NCBI RefSeq assembly: GCF_003443535.1
Contig: NZ_CP031946.1
Coordinates: 3,227,001 to 3,291,000, forward strand
Reading direction: 5' to 3'
Source: Ruegeria sp. AD91A
Lineage (GTDB): Bacteria > Pseudomonadota > Alphaproteobacteria > Rhodobacterales > Rhodobacteraceae
Length of the DNA: 64,000 bases
Shown here: piece after piece, positions 41,294 to 50,248 of the stretch
How the letters are laid out: the number at the start of each line of letters is the position of its first letter
How positions within the stretch are numbered: the first letter of the stretch is position 1
Program-made: the position numbers and the translations under genes
Notes under the pieces: model-generated
What the model was told of the DNA's origin: nothing
Seen by the model: only the letters and a program-made list of their open reading frames with translations
Database searches by the model: none

Positions 41294-42285
41294 ATGGAGT
41301 GACGGTAACCGGCGGAGTAAGCGCCTGTCACATAGTGTTCCAACTGCCGCTCGATATCGCCCAACAGCGACGAGGCGCCAAAGCGGAACAGGTCGGGTTG
41401 CAGCCAGCGGTCGCCAAGCTCGTCCTTGATCAGCGACAGGTAGACCAGCGCGTCCTTGGCCTTGGAAATCCCGCCCGCAGGCTTGTAGCCTACGCGATAG
41501 CCGGTGCGGTCGTAATAGTCACGGATCGCCCGGATCATCACCAGCGACACCGGCAGGGTGGCGTTTACGCTTTCCTTGCCGGTCGAAGTCTTGATGAAAT
41601 CCGCCCCCGCCATCATGCAGACCAGCGAGGCGCGCGCGACATTACGCAGGCTGCCCAGTTCGCCGGTGGCAAGGATGGCTTTGACATGCGCATCACCGCA
41701 GGCCACACGGAAGGCCTTCATCTCATCGTACAACGCCTGCCAGTCGCCCGACAGCACATGCCGGCGCGAGATCACGATATCGATTTCCTCGGCCCCGGCT
41801 TTCACGCTCTCTTCAATCTCGGCCACGCGCAGGTGGAAGGGGGACAGGCCCGCCGGAAAGCCGGTCGAAACGGCTGCGACAGGAATTCCGGTGCCTGCCA
41901 GGGCATCCACGGCGGGTTCGATCATGTCGTGATAGACACAGACCGCCCCGGTGGTGATCGGTGGCATATCCAGCGCTTGCAGCACTGAAGGGGCAACAGG
42001 TTGCCGTGCCTTGGCACACAGGCGGCGCACGCGACCCACGGTATCATCGCCTGACAAGGTGGTCAGGTCGATCATCGTGATCGCCTTCAGCAGCCAGGCT
42101 GCCTGATATTCCTTTTTGACCGACCGGCGGCCCGGCAGGGTCGCGGCGCGGCGCTCGATAGCCGAGGTATTGGCCTGAACGGCGCGCACCCAGTCCAGAT
42201 CCAGATCCATGCCAGGGTTCCGGGATTCGGTCACTTGCGGCAGATGCGCGGTGCGCACGGGGCTTTCTGAGCTCTGCGTATCCAT
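41287..42285 (-). CDS. deoC: Deoxyribose-phosphate aldolase
   Basis: A 332-residue class I aldolase splitting deoxyribose-5-phosphate into glyceraldehyde-3-phosphate and acetaldehyde in deoxynucleoside breakdown. The Schiff-base lysine is in GADFIKTSTGKESVNATLPV, the second active lysine in GYKPAGGISKAKDAL, and EIDIVISRRHVLSGDW holds further site residues. The N-terminal 60 residues before the barrel are longer than in E. coli DeoC, as in the animal-like branch. AAAGGA lies 8 bases upstream of the ATG. It leads the deoC-ALDH16-SDR run and is divergent from sitABCD. Confidence 0.92.
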   Translation of the reverse strand: MDTQSSESPVRTAHLPQVTESRNPGMDLDLDWVRAVQANTSAIERRAATLPGRRSVKKEYQAAWLLKAITMIDLTTLSGDDTVGRVRRLCAKARQPVAPSVLQALDMPPITTGAVCVYHDMIEPAVDALAGTGIPVAAVSTGFPAGLSPFHLRVAEIEESVKAGAEEIDIVISRRHVLSGDWQALYDEMKAFRVACGDAHVKAILATGELGSLRNVARASLVCMMAGADFIKTSTGKESVNATLPVSLVMIRAIRDYYDRTGYRVGYKPAGGISKAKDALVYLSLIKDELGDRWLQPDLFRFGASSLLGDIERQLEHYVTGAYSAGYRHSMG

Positions 42286-42401
42286 TGTCACGTCCTTTGG
42301 GAGGTTTGCGACAAAATCGCACGGGAGACCGGGGAATGGAAGATGTAGACGGGCAATGATTGGAAAAATTTTGACCAAATGGACAAAAATAACGACTTTC
42401 T

Positions 42402-42416
42402 TGCGAATAATTCGCA
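42402..42416. promoter_or_regulatory. Fur/Mur-like box 1 upstream of sitABCD
   Basis: TGCGAATAATTCGCA is a perfect 7-1-7 palindrome, the form of Fur-family sites. It lies just upstream of the -35 of the sit promoter. Confidence 0.65.
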
Positions 42417-42422
42417 TTAGCG

Positions 42423-42451
42423 TTGACTTACTTGCGAATGGTTCTCATATT
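42423..42451 (+). promoter_or_regulatory. Sigma-70-type promoter of sitABCD
   Basis: TTGACT (42423-42428), a 17-base spacer and CATATT (42446-42451) form a plausible promoter 34 bases before the sitA start. Confidence 0.6.
42433..42447. promoter_or_regulatory. Fur/Mur-like box 2 within the sitABCD promoter
   Basis: TGCGAATGGTTCTCA is an imperfect copy of box 1, with 31 bases between their starts (about three helical turns). It fills the spacer between -35 and -10, so a bound repressor would block RNA polymerase. Confidence 0.6.
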
Positions 42452-42484
42452 CAGTTCAACAGGAAGCAAAAGCTGAGGTCGAAG

Positions 42485-43438
42485 ATGATTCGCCGGAATT
42501 TTCTTGCAGTATTGGCGCTGGCCGTATCCCTGCCAGTCACAGCCTGGGCCGATGCACCCCTCAAGGTGGTGGCCACGACGGGCATGATTGCCGACGCGGC
42601 ACGTCAGGTCGGCGGTGATCAGGTTGACGTCAGGGGATTGATGGGTCCCGGCGTCGACCCGCATGCCTATCGCCAGACCCGCAGCGATATCGTGGCGATG
42701 ACGCGTGCGGATCTGATCCTGTGGCATGGCCTGTACCTCGAAGCACAGATGGAAGATTTCTTCCATGACCTTGATCGCAAGCGAACCGTGGTTGCAGTTG
42801 CCGAAGGAATGGATAAGTCGAAGCTGCGCGCGCATGACGATTATGCGGACAAATATGATCCGCATGTTTGGATGACGCCCGAGTTGTGGCGGGACGTAGT
42901 GCTTGAAGTGCAAGCAGCCCTCACCGAGGTACGTCCTGAAGCGGCCGAGGTTTTTGCGGCGAACGCGCAGGCACACCTGGCAGATATCGATCGTCTGACA
43001 GCCTATGCGGACAAAGCTCTGGCGTCTGTTCCGGACAACAACAAGGTTCTTGTCACCGCCCATGATGCCTTTGGGTATTTCGGTGAAAGCTTCGGATTCG
43101 AGGTTCTGGGAATTCAGGGCATCTCAACCCAGTCCGAGGCTGGTCTGAACCGGATTGGTGAACTGGTCGATCTGCTGGTTGACCGGAAGATCACGGCTGT
43201 TTTCGTCGAAAGCTCGGTCTCGGATCGTTCAATCCGCGCGCTGATCGAGGGCGCGGCTGCCAAGGGACATGAGGTGCACGTGGGGGGCGAACTGTTCTCG
43301 GACGCCATGGGTGAAGAAGGAACCTATGAAGGCACTTATGTTGGAATGCTGGATCACAACATTACGGTCATTGCCAGTGCTTTGGGTGGTGATGTGCCGG
43401 ATCGCGGAATGGACGGAAAACTGTCGGCGGGGTTTTGA
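42485..43438 (+). CDS. sitA: Mn/Zn ABC transporter substrate-binding protein
   Basis: A 317-residue periplasmic metal-binding protein (cluster A-I) with signal peptide MIRRNFLAVLALAVSLPVTAWA. The four metal ligands are in place: His of GVDPHAYRQTRSD, His of KYDPHVWMTPE, Glu of AVFVESSVSDRS and Asp of VGMLDHNIT. There is no long histidine-rich loop between the first two ligands, which favours manganese over zinc. GAGGTCGAAG precedes the ATG. It heads a four-gene operon under two Fur/Mur-like boxes. Confidence 0.9.
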   Translation: MIRRNFLAVLALAVSLPVTAWADAPLKVVATTGMIADAARQVGGDQVDVRGLMGPGVDPHAYRQTRSDIVAMTRADLILWHGLYLEAQMEDFFHDLDRKRTVVAVAEGMDKSKLRAHDDYADKYDPHVWMTPELWRDVVLEVQAALTEVRPEAAEVFAANAQAHLADIDRLTAYADKALASVPDNNKVLVTAHDAFGYFGESFGFEVLGIQGISTQSEAGLNRIGELVDLLVDRKITAVFVESSVSDRSIRALIEGAAAKGHEVHVGGELFSDAMGEEGTYEGTYVGMLDHNITVIASALGGDVPDRGMDGKLSAGF

Positions 43439-43441
43439 TCG

Positions 43442-44245
43442 ATGCTGGATCTGATTAGCGACGAAGGTATGACCGTTGACGACAACGGGTTGGTCGACAG
43501 CCCCCTTGCCCTGCGCGGCCTGACGGTCTCGTACGGGCAGAAACCTGCGGTGTTTTCAGTCGACATGACCGTACGGCCCGGGGCGATGACCGCGATCATC
43601 GGACCGAACGGAGCCGGGAAGTCCACATTGCTCAAGGCGGCGCTTGGCATCGTTTCCCCCCTGTCAGGTCAGGTGACCGTGTTTGGCCAGCCATTGGACA
43701 CGCAGCGCGCACGCATTGCCTATGTACCTCAGCGCGCCAGCGTGGATTGGGATTTTCCAACGCGCGTCATCGACGTGGTTCTGATGGGCCTGTCGCGCGA
43801 ACTTGGCTTGCTGGGCCGTGTGCGTGCCCGCCACAAGGCGTGCGCGATGGATTGTTTGCACCGTGTTGGAATGCGGGATTTCGCGGATCGCCAGATCGGG
43901 CAGTTGTCCGGCGGGCAGCAACAACGCGTATTTCTGGCGCGCGCGCTGGCGCAGGGCGCTGATCTGTACCTTCTGGACGAACCTTTCGCAGGCGTGGATG
44001 CGGCCACCGAGAAAGCTATCATCTCGGTGCTGAAATCCCTGAAAAAGTCGGGCAAGACGGTTGTCGTGGTGCATCACGACCTGGCGACCGTGACCGACTA
44101 TTTCGACCACGTCTTCCTGATCAATACACGTAAGGTGGCCGAGGGACCGGTGGCCGAGGCCTTCACGGCGGAAACATTGCAATCAGCATATGGCGGTCGA
44201 CTGGCAACCGCGCAGATCGATCAGATATCGCGCGCGCTGGGGTAA
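43442..44245 (+). CDS. sitB: Mn/Zn ABC transporter ATP-binding protein
   Basis: A 267-residue ATPase: Walker A IIGPNGAGKSTLL, Q-loop YVPQRASVDWDFP, signature LSGGQQQRVFLARAL, Walker B LYLLDEPFAGVD and H-loop VVVHHDL. YVPQRASVDWDFP is characteristic of the manganese/zinc group. Starts at 43442 or at the ATG at 43469 are both possible; I use the first, which lies 3 bases after the sitA stop. It energises the two permeases that follow. Confidence 0.92.
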   Translation: MLDLISDEGMTVDDNGLVDSPLALRGLTVSYGQKPAVFSVDMTVRPGAMTAIIGPNGAGKSTLLKAALGIVSPLSGQVTVFGQPLDTQRARIAYVPQRASVDWDFPTRVIDVVLMGLSRELGLLGRVRARHKACAMDCLHRVGMRDFADRQIGQLSGGQQQRVFLARALAQGADLYLLDEPFAGVDAATEKAIISVLKSLKKSGKTVVVVHHDLATVTDYFDHVFLINTRKVAEGPVAEAFTAETLQSAYGGRLATAQIDQISRALG

Positions 44246-44248
44246 CGC

Positions 44249-45454
44249 ATGCTTTGGGATGCTCTGACTCTTCAACTTGGTTACAACGCCACGCTGGTTG
44301 CCATCGGTGCAACCTTGCTGGGTGTTTCAGCCGGAGTGACGGGGACGTTTCTGTTCCTGCGCAAGCGCGCTTTGGTCAGTGATGCAATCAGCCACGCGAC
44401 TCTGCCAGGCGTCTGTCTGGCTTTCATGGTGTTGGTCGCGCTGGGAGGGGACGGGCGCAACCTGCTGGGCCTGTTGGCAGGATCGGCCATCTCGGCCTGG
44501 ATCGGCCTTCTCTGCATGAACTGGCTGACGCGTCACACGCGTTTGGCCGAGGACGCCGCCATCGGAGCGGTCCTGTCGGTTTTCTTCGGCTTTGGCATCG
44601 TGTTGCTGACTGTCATACAGACGATGGGCGTAGGCCGCCAGGCCGGATTGGAAGGATTCCTGCTAGGGTCCACTGCCGGGATGCTCTGGGCTGATGCAAT
44701 GATCATTGCAATCGGGGGGGCGGCGACGCTGCTGATGGTCATGATCATTCGTCGCCCAATGATTCTTGTCGCCTTCGATCCCGAGTTTGCTGCGGCCCGC
44801 GGGTTGCCGGTGCACAGAATTGATCTGGCCATGATGGGTTTGGTCATGGCTGTCACAGTGGTTGGCCTTAAAATCGTGGGTCTGATTCTGATCGTGGCTT
44901 TGCTGATCATTCCCGCCGTGACCGCGCGGTTCTGGTCCGAACGTTCGGACCATGTTGTTATTCTTGCCGGAGTTGCTGGCGGGCTGGCCGGTTACATTGG
45001 CGCGGCCATTTCGGCCTCGGCGCCAAACCTGCCGACAGGGCCGATCATCGTTCTGGTCAGCTTTGCCTTCTTTGTCGTGTCTTTGTTTTTTGCACCGATA
45101 CGTGGCGTTTTGGCTGCGGTGTTACGCCATCTGCGCTTCCAGCGTCGGGTGCATATTCGTCAGGGTCTTTTGGCCTTGGCGCAAGGGCAAAAGATTTACG
45201 AGCCCCTGACCCTGCGCTTGCTGCGCCGCGCTGGGCTGGTGCGCGCGGACGGCGTTGCGACCGACATCGGCAAAGCCCGCGCGGCCAAGGCGTTGCGGGA
45301 CGAAAAGCGTTGGGAAATCGTGCGCGCAGATCAGGCGCATGAGGCGACAGCCGCGCTTTATGATGGGTTACGGGACATCGAAACCGTCCTGACCCGCGAT
45401 CAGATCGCCGAGATAGACCGCCGCATCGGCGGGCCAATGGGGGTGCCGGTATGA
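44249..45454 (+). CDS. sitC: Mn/Zn ABC transporter permease with C-terminal cytosolic domain
   Basis: A 401-residue protein. Residues 1 to about 290 form a family 3 metal permease (SDAISHATLPGVCLAFMVLV, EGFLLGSTAGMLWADA, VGLKIVGLILIVALLIIPAV). From about residue 300 there is a soluble tail (RRVHIRQGLLALAQGQKIYE, LRLLRRAGLVRADGVATDIG, KARAAKAL) that looks like a winged helix related to DtxR-type regulators. The tail could sense metal inside the cell and gate the pump, an idea not tested here. It overlaps the next permease gene by 4 bases. Confidence 0.9.
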   Translation: MLWDALTLQLGYNATLVAIGATLLGVSAGVTGTFLFLRKRALVSDAISHATLPGVCLAFMVLVALGGDGRNLLGLLAGSAISAWIGLLCMNWLTRHTRLAEDAAIGAVLSVFFGFGIVLLTVIQTMGVGRQAGLEGFLLGSTAGMLWADAMIIAIGGAATLLMVMIIRRPMILVAFDPEFAAARGLPVHRIDLAMMGLVMAVTVVGLKIVGLILIVALLIIPAVTARFWSERSDHVVILAGVAGGLAGYIGAAISASAPNLPTGPIIVLVSFAFFVVSLFFAPIRGVLAAVLRHLRFQRRVHIRQGLLALAQGQKIYEPLTLRLLRRAGLVRADGVATDIGKARAAKALRDEKRWEIVRADQAHEATAALYDGLRDIETVLTRDQIAEIDRRIGGPMGVPV

Positions 45455-46380
45455 GTGGTGAAGAATTTGTCCCCCTGTCTCTGACGCCGTTGTTGATCGG
45501 TACATTCGCGGCCATTGCCTGCGCATTACCTGGCAATTTTCTGGTGTTGCGCAAACAGGCATTGATCGGAGACGCGATCAGCCATGTGGTGCTGCCGGGA
45601 ATTGTTGTGGCGTTTCTGATCACAGGGACGATATCGACCTGGCCGATGATGCTGGGCGCGGCAGGCGCTGCCGTTGTGGCCGTGGTGCTGATCGAAGCCA
45701 TTCGCCGATTGGGTCAGATCGAACCCGGGGCCGCCATGGGCGTGGTCTTTACCACCATGTTCGCCGCGGGCGTCCTGTTGCTTGAGCAGACGGATACGTC
45801 GACGGTGCATCTGGATGTGGAACATGCGCTTTACGGCAATCTCGAAAGCCTGATCTGGCTGGACGCCACCGGATGGTCGTCCTTGCTGGACACAGAGGCG
45901 CTGTCCGGGTTGCCCCCGGAATTACCCCGCATTGCGCTGACACTGGTCGGTGTATCTTTGTTCACATGGCTTTTCTGGCGGCCGCTGAAGATCTCTACCT
46001 TCGATGAAGGCTTTGCTCGGACCATTGGCATTCGCACCGGCGTTCTGGGCATGGCACTGGTCATCACCGCGGCAATTGCGGCGGTGGCGGCTTTTGACGC
46101 GGTGGGCTCGATCATCGTGATCGCCATGTTCATCTGCCCGCCCGCCGCGGCACGGATGTTGACCAACCGGCTGGAAGCGCAGATTGCCTGGAGCGTTGTG
46201 TTCGCCATTGCCGCGGCGGTGTCGGGCTATGTACTTGCAGGCTATGGCCCGCTGTGGCTGGGTGGTGCGGATGCCGTCAGCGCGTCGGGTATGATCGCCA
46301 CGATGTCAGGCCTGATTCTCGCTTTGGCAGCGATGTTCGGCCCCTGCCGGGCTCGGATCGGCGCTCACATGTCTGTCTAA
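45451..46380 (+). CDS. sitD: Mn/Zn ABC transporter permease
   Basis: A 309-residue inner-membrane permease without the soluble tail of its partner: LPGNFLVLRKQALIGDAISH, VVLPGIVVAFLITG, EHALYGNLESLIWLDA, AFDAVGSIIVIAMFICPPAA. It pairs with the preceding permease to form the channel. It is coupled to it by overlap, and its TAA stop overlaps the stop of a possible small minus-strand gene. Confidence 0.92.
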   Translation: MSGEEFVPLSLTPLLIGTFAAIACALPGNFLVLRKQALIGDAISHVVLPGIVVAFLITGTISTWPMMLGAAGAAVVAVVLIEAIRRLGQIEPGAAMGVVFTTMFAAGVLLLEQTDTSTVHLDVEHALYGNLESLIWLDATGWSSLLDTEALSGLPPELPRIALTLVGVSLFTWLFWRPLKISTFDEGFARTIGIRTGVLGMALVITAAIAAVAAFDAVGSIIVIAMFICPPAAARMLTNRLEAQIAWSVVFAIAAAVSGYVLAGYGPLWLGGADAVSASGMIATMSGLILALAAMFGPCRARIGAHMSV

Positions 46381-46478
46381 TCGAGCATTTTCCCGCCACA
46401 CTTGCCCATACGCCATCGGCCAAACTCTGCCCAGAAACTGAGCGGGAGAATCTTAAGCAGATTTTCCAACACGTGCAT
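46377..46478 (-). CDS. Possible small protein, 33 residues
   Basis: A short frame begins MHVLENLLKILPLSF and ends RMGKCGGKMLD, with a strong ribosome site (AGGA, 6 bases, ATG). It holds an amphipathic or membrane-binding helix, then a basic glycine-cysteine tail. It lies in the gap between sitD and mutL, opposite to both, and its stop shares bases with the sitD stop. I do not recognise it. The other 163 bases up to mutL hold no gene that I can support. Confidence 0.35.
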   Translation of the reverse strand: MHVLENLLKILPLSFWAEFGRWRMGKCGGKMLD

Positions 46479-46641
46479 GATACATCCTGCCCCATTAATT
46501 AGCTGAAACACACCACTCACTTGGCACGTCCGGGTGATCCGGAATGAAGCCTCGTTCGCGGACACCCGGACGCCCCCTCCCTTCAAATGTACTGTTCAAA
46601 CCGGTGGCAGAATCGTGCGCGACTATGCTAGGTCTAGGGGT

Positions 46642-48507
46642 ATGGCCCAGGCAAACCCCAATATCGGCGAAAAACGCCCCGTGATTAAGCAGCTCGATGA
46701 TGCCGCAATCAACCGCATCGCGGCTGGTGAGGTGGTGGAACGACCGGCCTCGGCGGTCAAGGAACTGGTCGAGAACGCAATCGATGCAGGGGCCACCCGG
46801 ATTGCCATCGATGTTGCCGATGGTGGCAAGACCCTGATCCGTGTCACGGATGATGGGTGCGGTATCTCGGCGGAAGATCTTCCGCTGGCCTTGTCCCGCC
46901 ATGCCACGTCAAAGATTGACGGGTCGGACCTGCTGAACATCCACACTTTCGGCTTTCGGGGCGAGGCTCTGCCGTCCTTGGGGGCCGTCGGGCGTCTGAC
47001 CATAACCAGCCGCGTTCCCGGCGCGGATGCGGCGCAGGTGCACGTCGCGGGTGGCAAAATGGATGCGGTCAAACCCGCCGCACTGCGCACGGGGACTGTG
47101 GTCGAACTGCGCGATCTGTTCTACGCCACACCGGCCCGCCTGAAATTCATGCGCACCGACCGGGCCGAGGGGCAGGCAATCACTGACATAGTGAAACGGC
47201 TGGCCATGGCCGAACCTTCCGTGACATTTACCTTGCGAGATGTGTCCGGTGGCGGAGAGGGTCGCGTGACTTTTCGCGCGGATCGCGAGAACGGAGACCT
47301 GTTTGATGCGCTCCACGCCCGACTGGCCCGCGTGATCGGGCGCGAATTTGCAGAAAACTCCTTGCAGATTGATGCCACACGTGAAGGCATCCGTCTTTAC
47401 GGCTACGCCGCCCTTCCGACCTATTCGCGGGGCGCTGCCGTGGCACAGTACCTTTTCGTCAACGGACGCCCCGTGCGCGACAAGATGCTGACCGGCGCGC
47501 TGCGGGCGGCTTATTTCGATTTCCTGAGCCGCGACCGCCACCCGGCTGCGGCTTTGTTTATCGACTGCGACCCCACGCTGGTTGACGTGAACGTCCACCC
47601 TGCCAAATCCGAGGTCCGGTTCCGAGATCCCGGTATTGCGCGGGGGCTGATCGTTTCCAGCCTGCGCCATGCTTTGGCGGAAGCCGGGCACAGGGCATCC
47701 TCGACTGTTGCGAATGCGACGCTGGGCGCAATGCGGCCGGAACCGGCACAGCCGGCACCTGCGCGGGTTTATCAGATGGATCGCCCGTCGCCTGCCGCTC
47801 GCACGGCGGCGTTTCGTCCGCAGGCTCCGGGATTTGCCGAACTGGCCGACGACTACAGTGGCAGCATTGTCGAGCCGACTCCGATTGCACAGGTCGCCGA
47901 GATTCAGGAGCAGCCTCAGGCGAAGGATCTGCCGCTTGGTGCAGCCCGCGGACAGGTGCATGAGAATTACATCATTGCTCAGACCGCCGATGGCATGGTG
48001 ATCGTAGATCAACATGCTGCACATGAACGGCTGGTTTATGAAAAGCTGAAAACGCAGATGGCCGAGAATGGCGTCGCGGCGCAGGCCCTGCTGATTCCGG
48101 AAATCGTGGAATTGTCTGAAGGGGATTGCGCCCGCCTGATGGCCGTCGCAGATGATTTGACGCGCTTTGGCTTAACCATCGAACCCTTCGGAGGAAGCGC
48201 CATTGCCGTACGCGAAACCCCTGCCATTCTGGGCGAAGTCGATGCGAGGGCGATGATCCTCGATATCCTAGATGAACTCGCGGATCAGGGTGAAAGTCAG
48301 ATGGTGCAGTCAAGGATCGAGGCGATCCTCAGCCGTGTGGCCTGCCATGGGTCGATCCGATCCGGTCGTCGGATGCGCGCCGAAGAAATGAATGCCCTGC
48401 TGCGCGAGATGGAGGCGACGCCGCATTCCGGCCAGTGCAACCATGGGCGACCAACATATGTGGAACTTAAACTCAGCGATATCGAACGCCTGTTTGGACG
48501 CAGTTGA
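46642..48507 (+). CDS. mutL: DNA mismatch repair protein MutL
   Basis: A 621-residue GHKL ATPase that links MutS mismatch detection to strand cutting. N-terminal motifs: [20 protein letters not shown] with the catalytic glutamate, DDGCGI, and [15 protein letters not shown]. The C-terminal dimerisation part includes [20 protein letters not shown] (as [16 protein letters not shown]). The endonuclease motif with CPHGRP is represented by [13 protein letters not shown], and the late [10 protein letters not shown] matches the family. [12 protein letters not shown] resembles the DQHAxxE motif region of endonuclease-active MutL. The ATG at 46642 has AGG 9 bases upstream; earlier frame is not homologous. 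Confidence 0.95.
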   Translation: MAQANPNIGEKRPVIKQLDDAAINRIAAGEVVERPASAVKELVENAIDAGATRIAIDVADGGKTLIRVTDDGCGISAEDLPLALSRHATSKIDGSDLLNIHTFGFRGEALPSLGAVGRLTITSRVPGADAAQVHVAGGKMDAVKPAALRTGTVVELRDLFYATPARLKFMRTDRAEGQAITDIVKRLAMAEPSVTFTLRDVSGGGEGRVTFRADRENGDLFDALHARLARVIGREFAENSLQIDATREGIRLYGYAALPTYSRGAAVAQYLFVNGRPVRDKMLTGALRAAYFDFLSRDRHPAAALFIDCDPTLVDVNVHPAKSEVRFRDPGIARGLIVSSLRHALAEAGHRASSTVANATLGAMRPEPAQPAPARVYQMDRPSPAARTAAFRPQAPGFAELADDYSGSIVEPTPIAQVAEIQEQPQAKDLPLGAARGQVHENYIIAQTADGMVIVDQHAAHERLVYEKLKTQMAENGVAAQALLIPEIVELSEGDCARLMAVADDLTRFGLTIEPFGGSAIAVRETPAILGEVDARAMILDILDELADQGESQMVQSRIEAILSRVACHGSIRSGRRMRAEEMNALLREMEATPHSGQCNHGRPTYVELKLSDIERLFGRS

Positions 48508-48564
48508 TCTGGTTTCAAACATGGCTTAACAAGATGGAAACAAAACGAGAACAAGTTGAATCCC

Positions 48565-49794
48565 ATGATCCAAATTGCAGGCACTGAGATGGCGTTGAAT
48601 GATCCCGTGTTACTGACCGTGGGTGGCGTGGTGGCATTGATTCTGCTGCTGCTGTTCCTGTCGTTGCGGGCGGCCAACCGCTCGGCCCGGATGGCGGAAC
48701 CTCTGGCGCGGCAGATGGCGCATCTGGGTCAGCACGTCCAGCAACTGGGCCAGGGACAGGAACAGTTGCGCGGCGGCCTTCAGCATGTCTCGGACACTCA
48801 GGCCAACGCGCAGATGCAGGTGATTCAGACGGTCGAGGCGCGTTTGGCTTCGGTCCAGCAGCAGATGAATGACCGGCTGGCGGATAATGCGATGAAATCG
48901 GCGCGTGCGCTGGCCGAGATGCAGGAACGGATGAAAGAGACGTTGCATGGCTCGTCGAAACAGACGGCGACCTCGCTGACCCAATTGCAGGAACGTCTGG
49001 CCGCCATCGACAAGGCGCAGGACAATATAACCAAACTGTCGGGCGATGTGCTGTCTTTGCAGGATATCCTGTCGAACAAACAGAGGCGCGGGATGTTCGG
49101 GGAAATCCAGCTGAACGATATCGTGTCCAAGGCGCTGCCCGCTGACAGTTATTCGCTGCAGGCCACATTGTCGAACGGCAGGCGGGCGGATTGCCTGATT
49201 CACCTGCCGAACCCGCCGGGACCGATCGTGATCGACGCAAAATTCCCCTTGGAGGATTTCGAGGCGCTGGCCGCTGCGCAGACGAAGGTGGATGTCGATA
49301 GATGCCTGCGGGCATTCGGCGCAGCGGTGAAAGTGCATATCAATGCGATTTCCGAGAAGTACATCCTGGATGGGGAAACCGCGGACGGTGCTTTGATGTT
49401 CGTGCCGTCCGAAGCGATTTATGCCGAGCTGCACGCCCGTCTTCCCGACGTTGTACGCGAGGGGTTCGCCGCGCGGGTCTGGATCGTGTCCCCGACCACG
49501 TGCATGGCCACGCTGAATACCATGCGGGCGATCCTGAAAGATGCGCGTATGCGTGAACAGGCCGGTGCAATACGCAAAGAGTTGGGGCTGCTGCATAAGG
49601 ATGTGGACCGCCTGGGTGATCGCGTCTCGAACCTGGATCGTCATTTCGGGCAGGCGGCCAAGGATATCTCAGAGATCAAGATCAGCGCCGAAAAGGCAGG
49701 CCGCCGTGCGCAGCGTCTGGACAATTTCGACTTTGAAGAAATCGAGACGAAGGCCGAAACTGACGTTGTGCCCCTTGCGAGACACGAAGGTTGA
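48565..49794 (+). CDS. rmuC: DNA recombination protein RmuC
   Basis: A 409-residue protein with one N-terminal membrane helix (LLTVGGVVALILLLLFLSLR), a long coiled coil (about residues 40-150, rich in Gln) and a C-terminal nuclease-like domain (RRGMFGEIQLNDIVSKALPA, PIVIDAKFPLEDFEALAAAQ, GALMFVPSEAIYAELHARLP). RmuC limits inversion at short inverted repeats; it is thought to be a nuclease. Starts TTG at 48556, ATG at 48565 and ATG at 48589 are all possible; none has a strong ribosome site. It follows mutL by 57 bases in the same direction. Confidence 0.9.
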   Translation: MIQIAGTEMALNDPVLLTVGGVVALILLLLFLSLRAANRSARMAEPLARQMAHLGQHVQQLGQGQEQLRGGLQHVSDTQANAQMQVIQTVEARLASVQQQMNDRLADNAMKSARALAEMQERMKETLHGSSKQTATSLTQLQERLAAIDKAQDNITKLSGDVLSLQDILSNKQRRGMFGEIQLNDIVSKALPADSYSLQATLSNGRRADCLIHLPNPPGPIVIDAKFPLEDFEALAAAQTKVDVDRCLRAFGAAVKVHINAISEKYILDGETADGALMFVPSEAIYAELHARLPDVVREGFAARVWIVSPTTCMATLNTMRAILKDARMREQAGAIRKELGLLHKDVDRLGDRVSNLDRHFGQAAKDISEIKISAEKAGRRAQRLDNFDFEEIETKAETDVVPLARHEG

Positions 49795-49797
49795 AAT

Positions 49798-50202
49798 CTA
49801 TTGGATGGACAGGTCCAGATTGTATCCTACGGTTTTACCGGTGTCCCTGTCATTGCCCATCAGATAGACGCGGATCGTATAGTCTCCATCGTCGGGCAGA
49901 TTGATTCGGGCGGTGTTGCCGTCGATCGATCCGTTATAGATCGCGACACCGTCGCTGCCCGGCGGCAGGATGTTGAAATAGATCACGCCGTTACCATTGG
50001 TATCGCTGACCTGAAGATTGGCAAACATCTCCTGCCCGGCTTTGGCGCCAAGCGTATAGTCGAAGTACTCATCTCCTGAGATGGTCCCACTGACCATGGT
50101 TCCATAATTGCCGGGCTGAAACTGAACCTCGGCCGACATTTGGGCCGAGACGACGGGCGCGACTGCAACGAGAAGGACGGATACAAAAAGTCTTCCGAAC
50201 AT
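49798..50202 (-). CDS. Small exported beta protein, possible g-type lysozyme inhibitor
   Basis: A 134-residue exported protein: signal peptide MFGRLFVSVLLVAVAPVVSA, then a beta-rich domain (AEVQFQPGNYGTMVSGTISG, DEYFDYTLGAKAGQEMFANL, DDGDYTIRVYLMGNDRDTG). The GTISGDEYFDYTLGAKAGQ pattern resembles periplasmic inhibitors of goose-type lysozyme and the related PPC-like fold. I am not sure of the specific role. The ATG at 50202 has AAAGGA 6 bases upstream. It ends 3 bases from the rmuC stop on the other strand. Confidence 0.5.
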   Translation of the reverse strand: MFGRLFVSVLLVAVAPVVSAQMSAEVQFQPGNYGTMVSGTISGDEYFDYTLGAKAGQEMFANLQVSDTNGNGVIYFNILPPGSDGVAIYNGSIDGNTARINLPDDGDYTIRVYLMGNDRDTGKTVGYNLDLSIQ

Positions 50203-50248
50203 GATCATTCCTTTCAAAACACGCCTTGCGCGGGGATCGCAGGCAACT

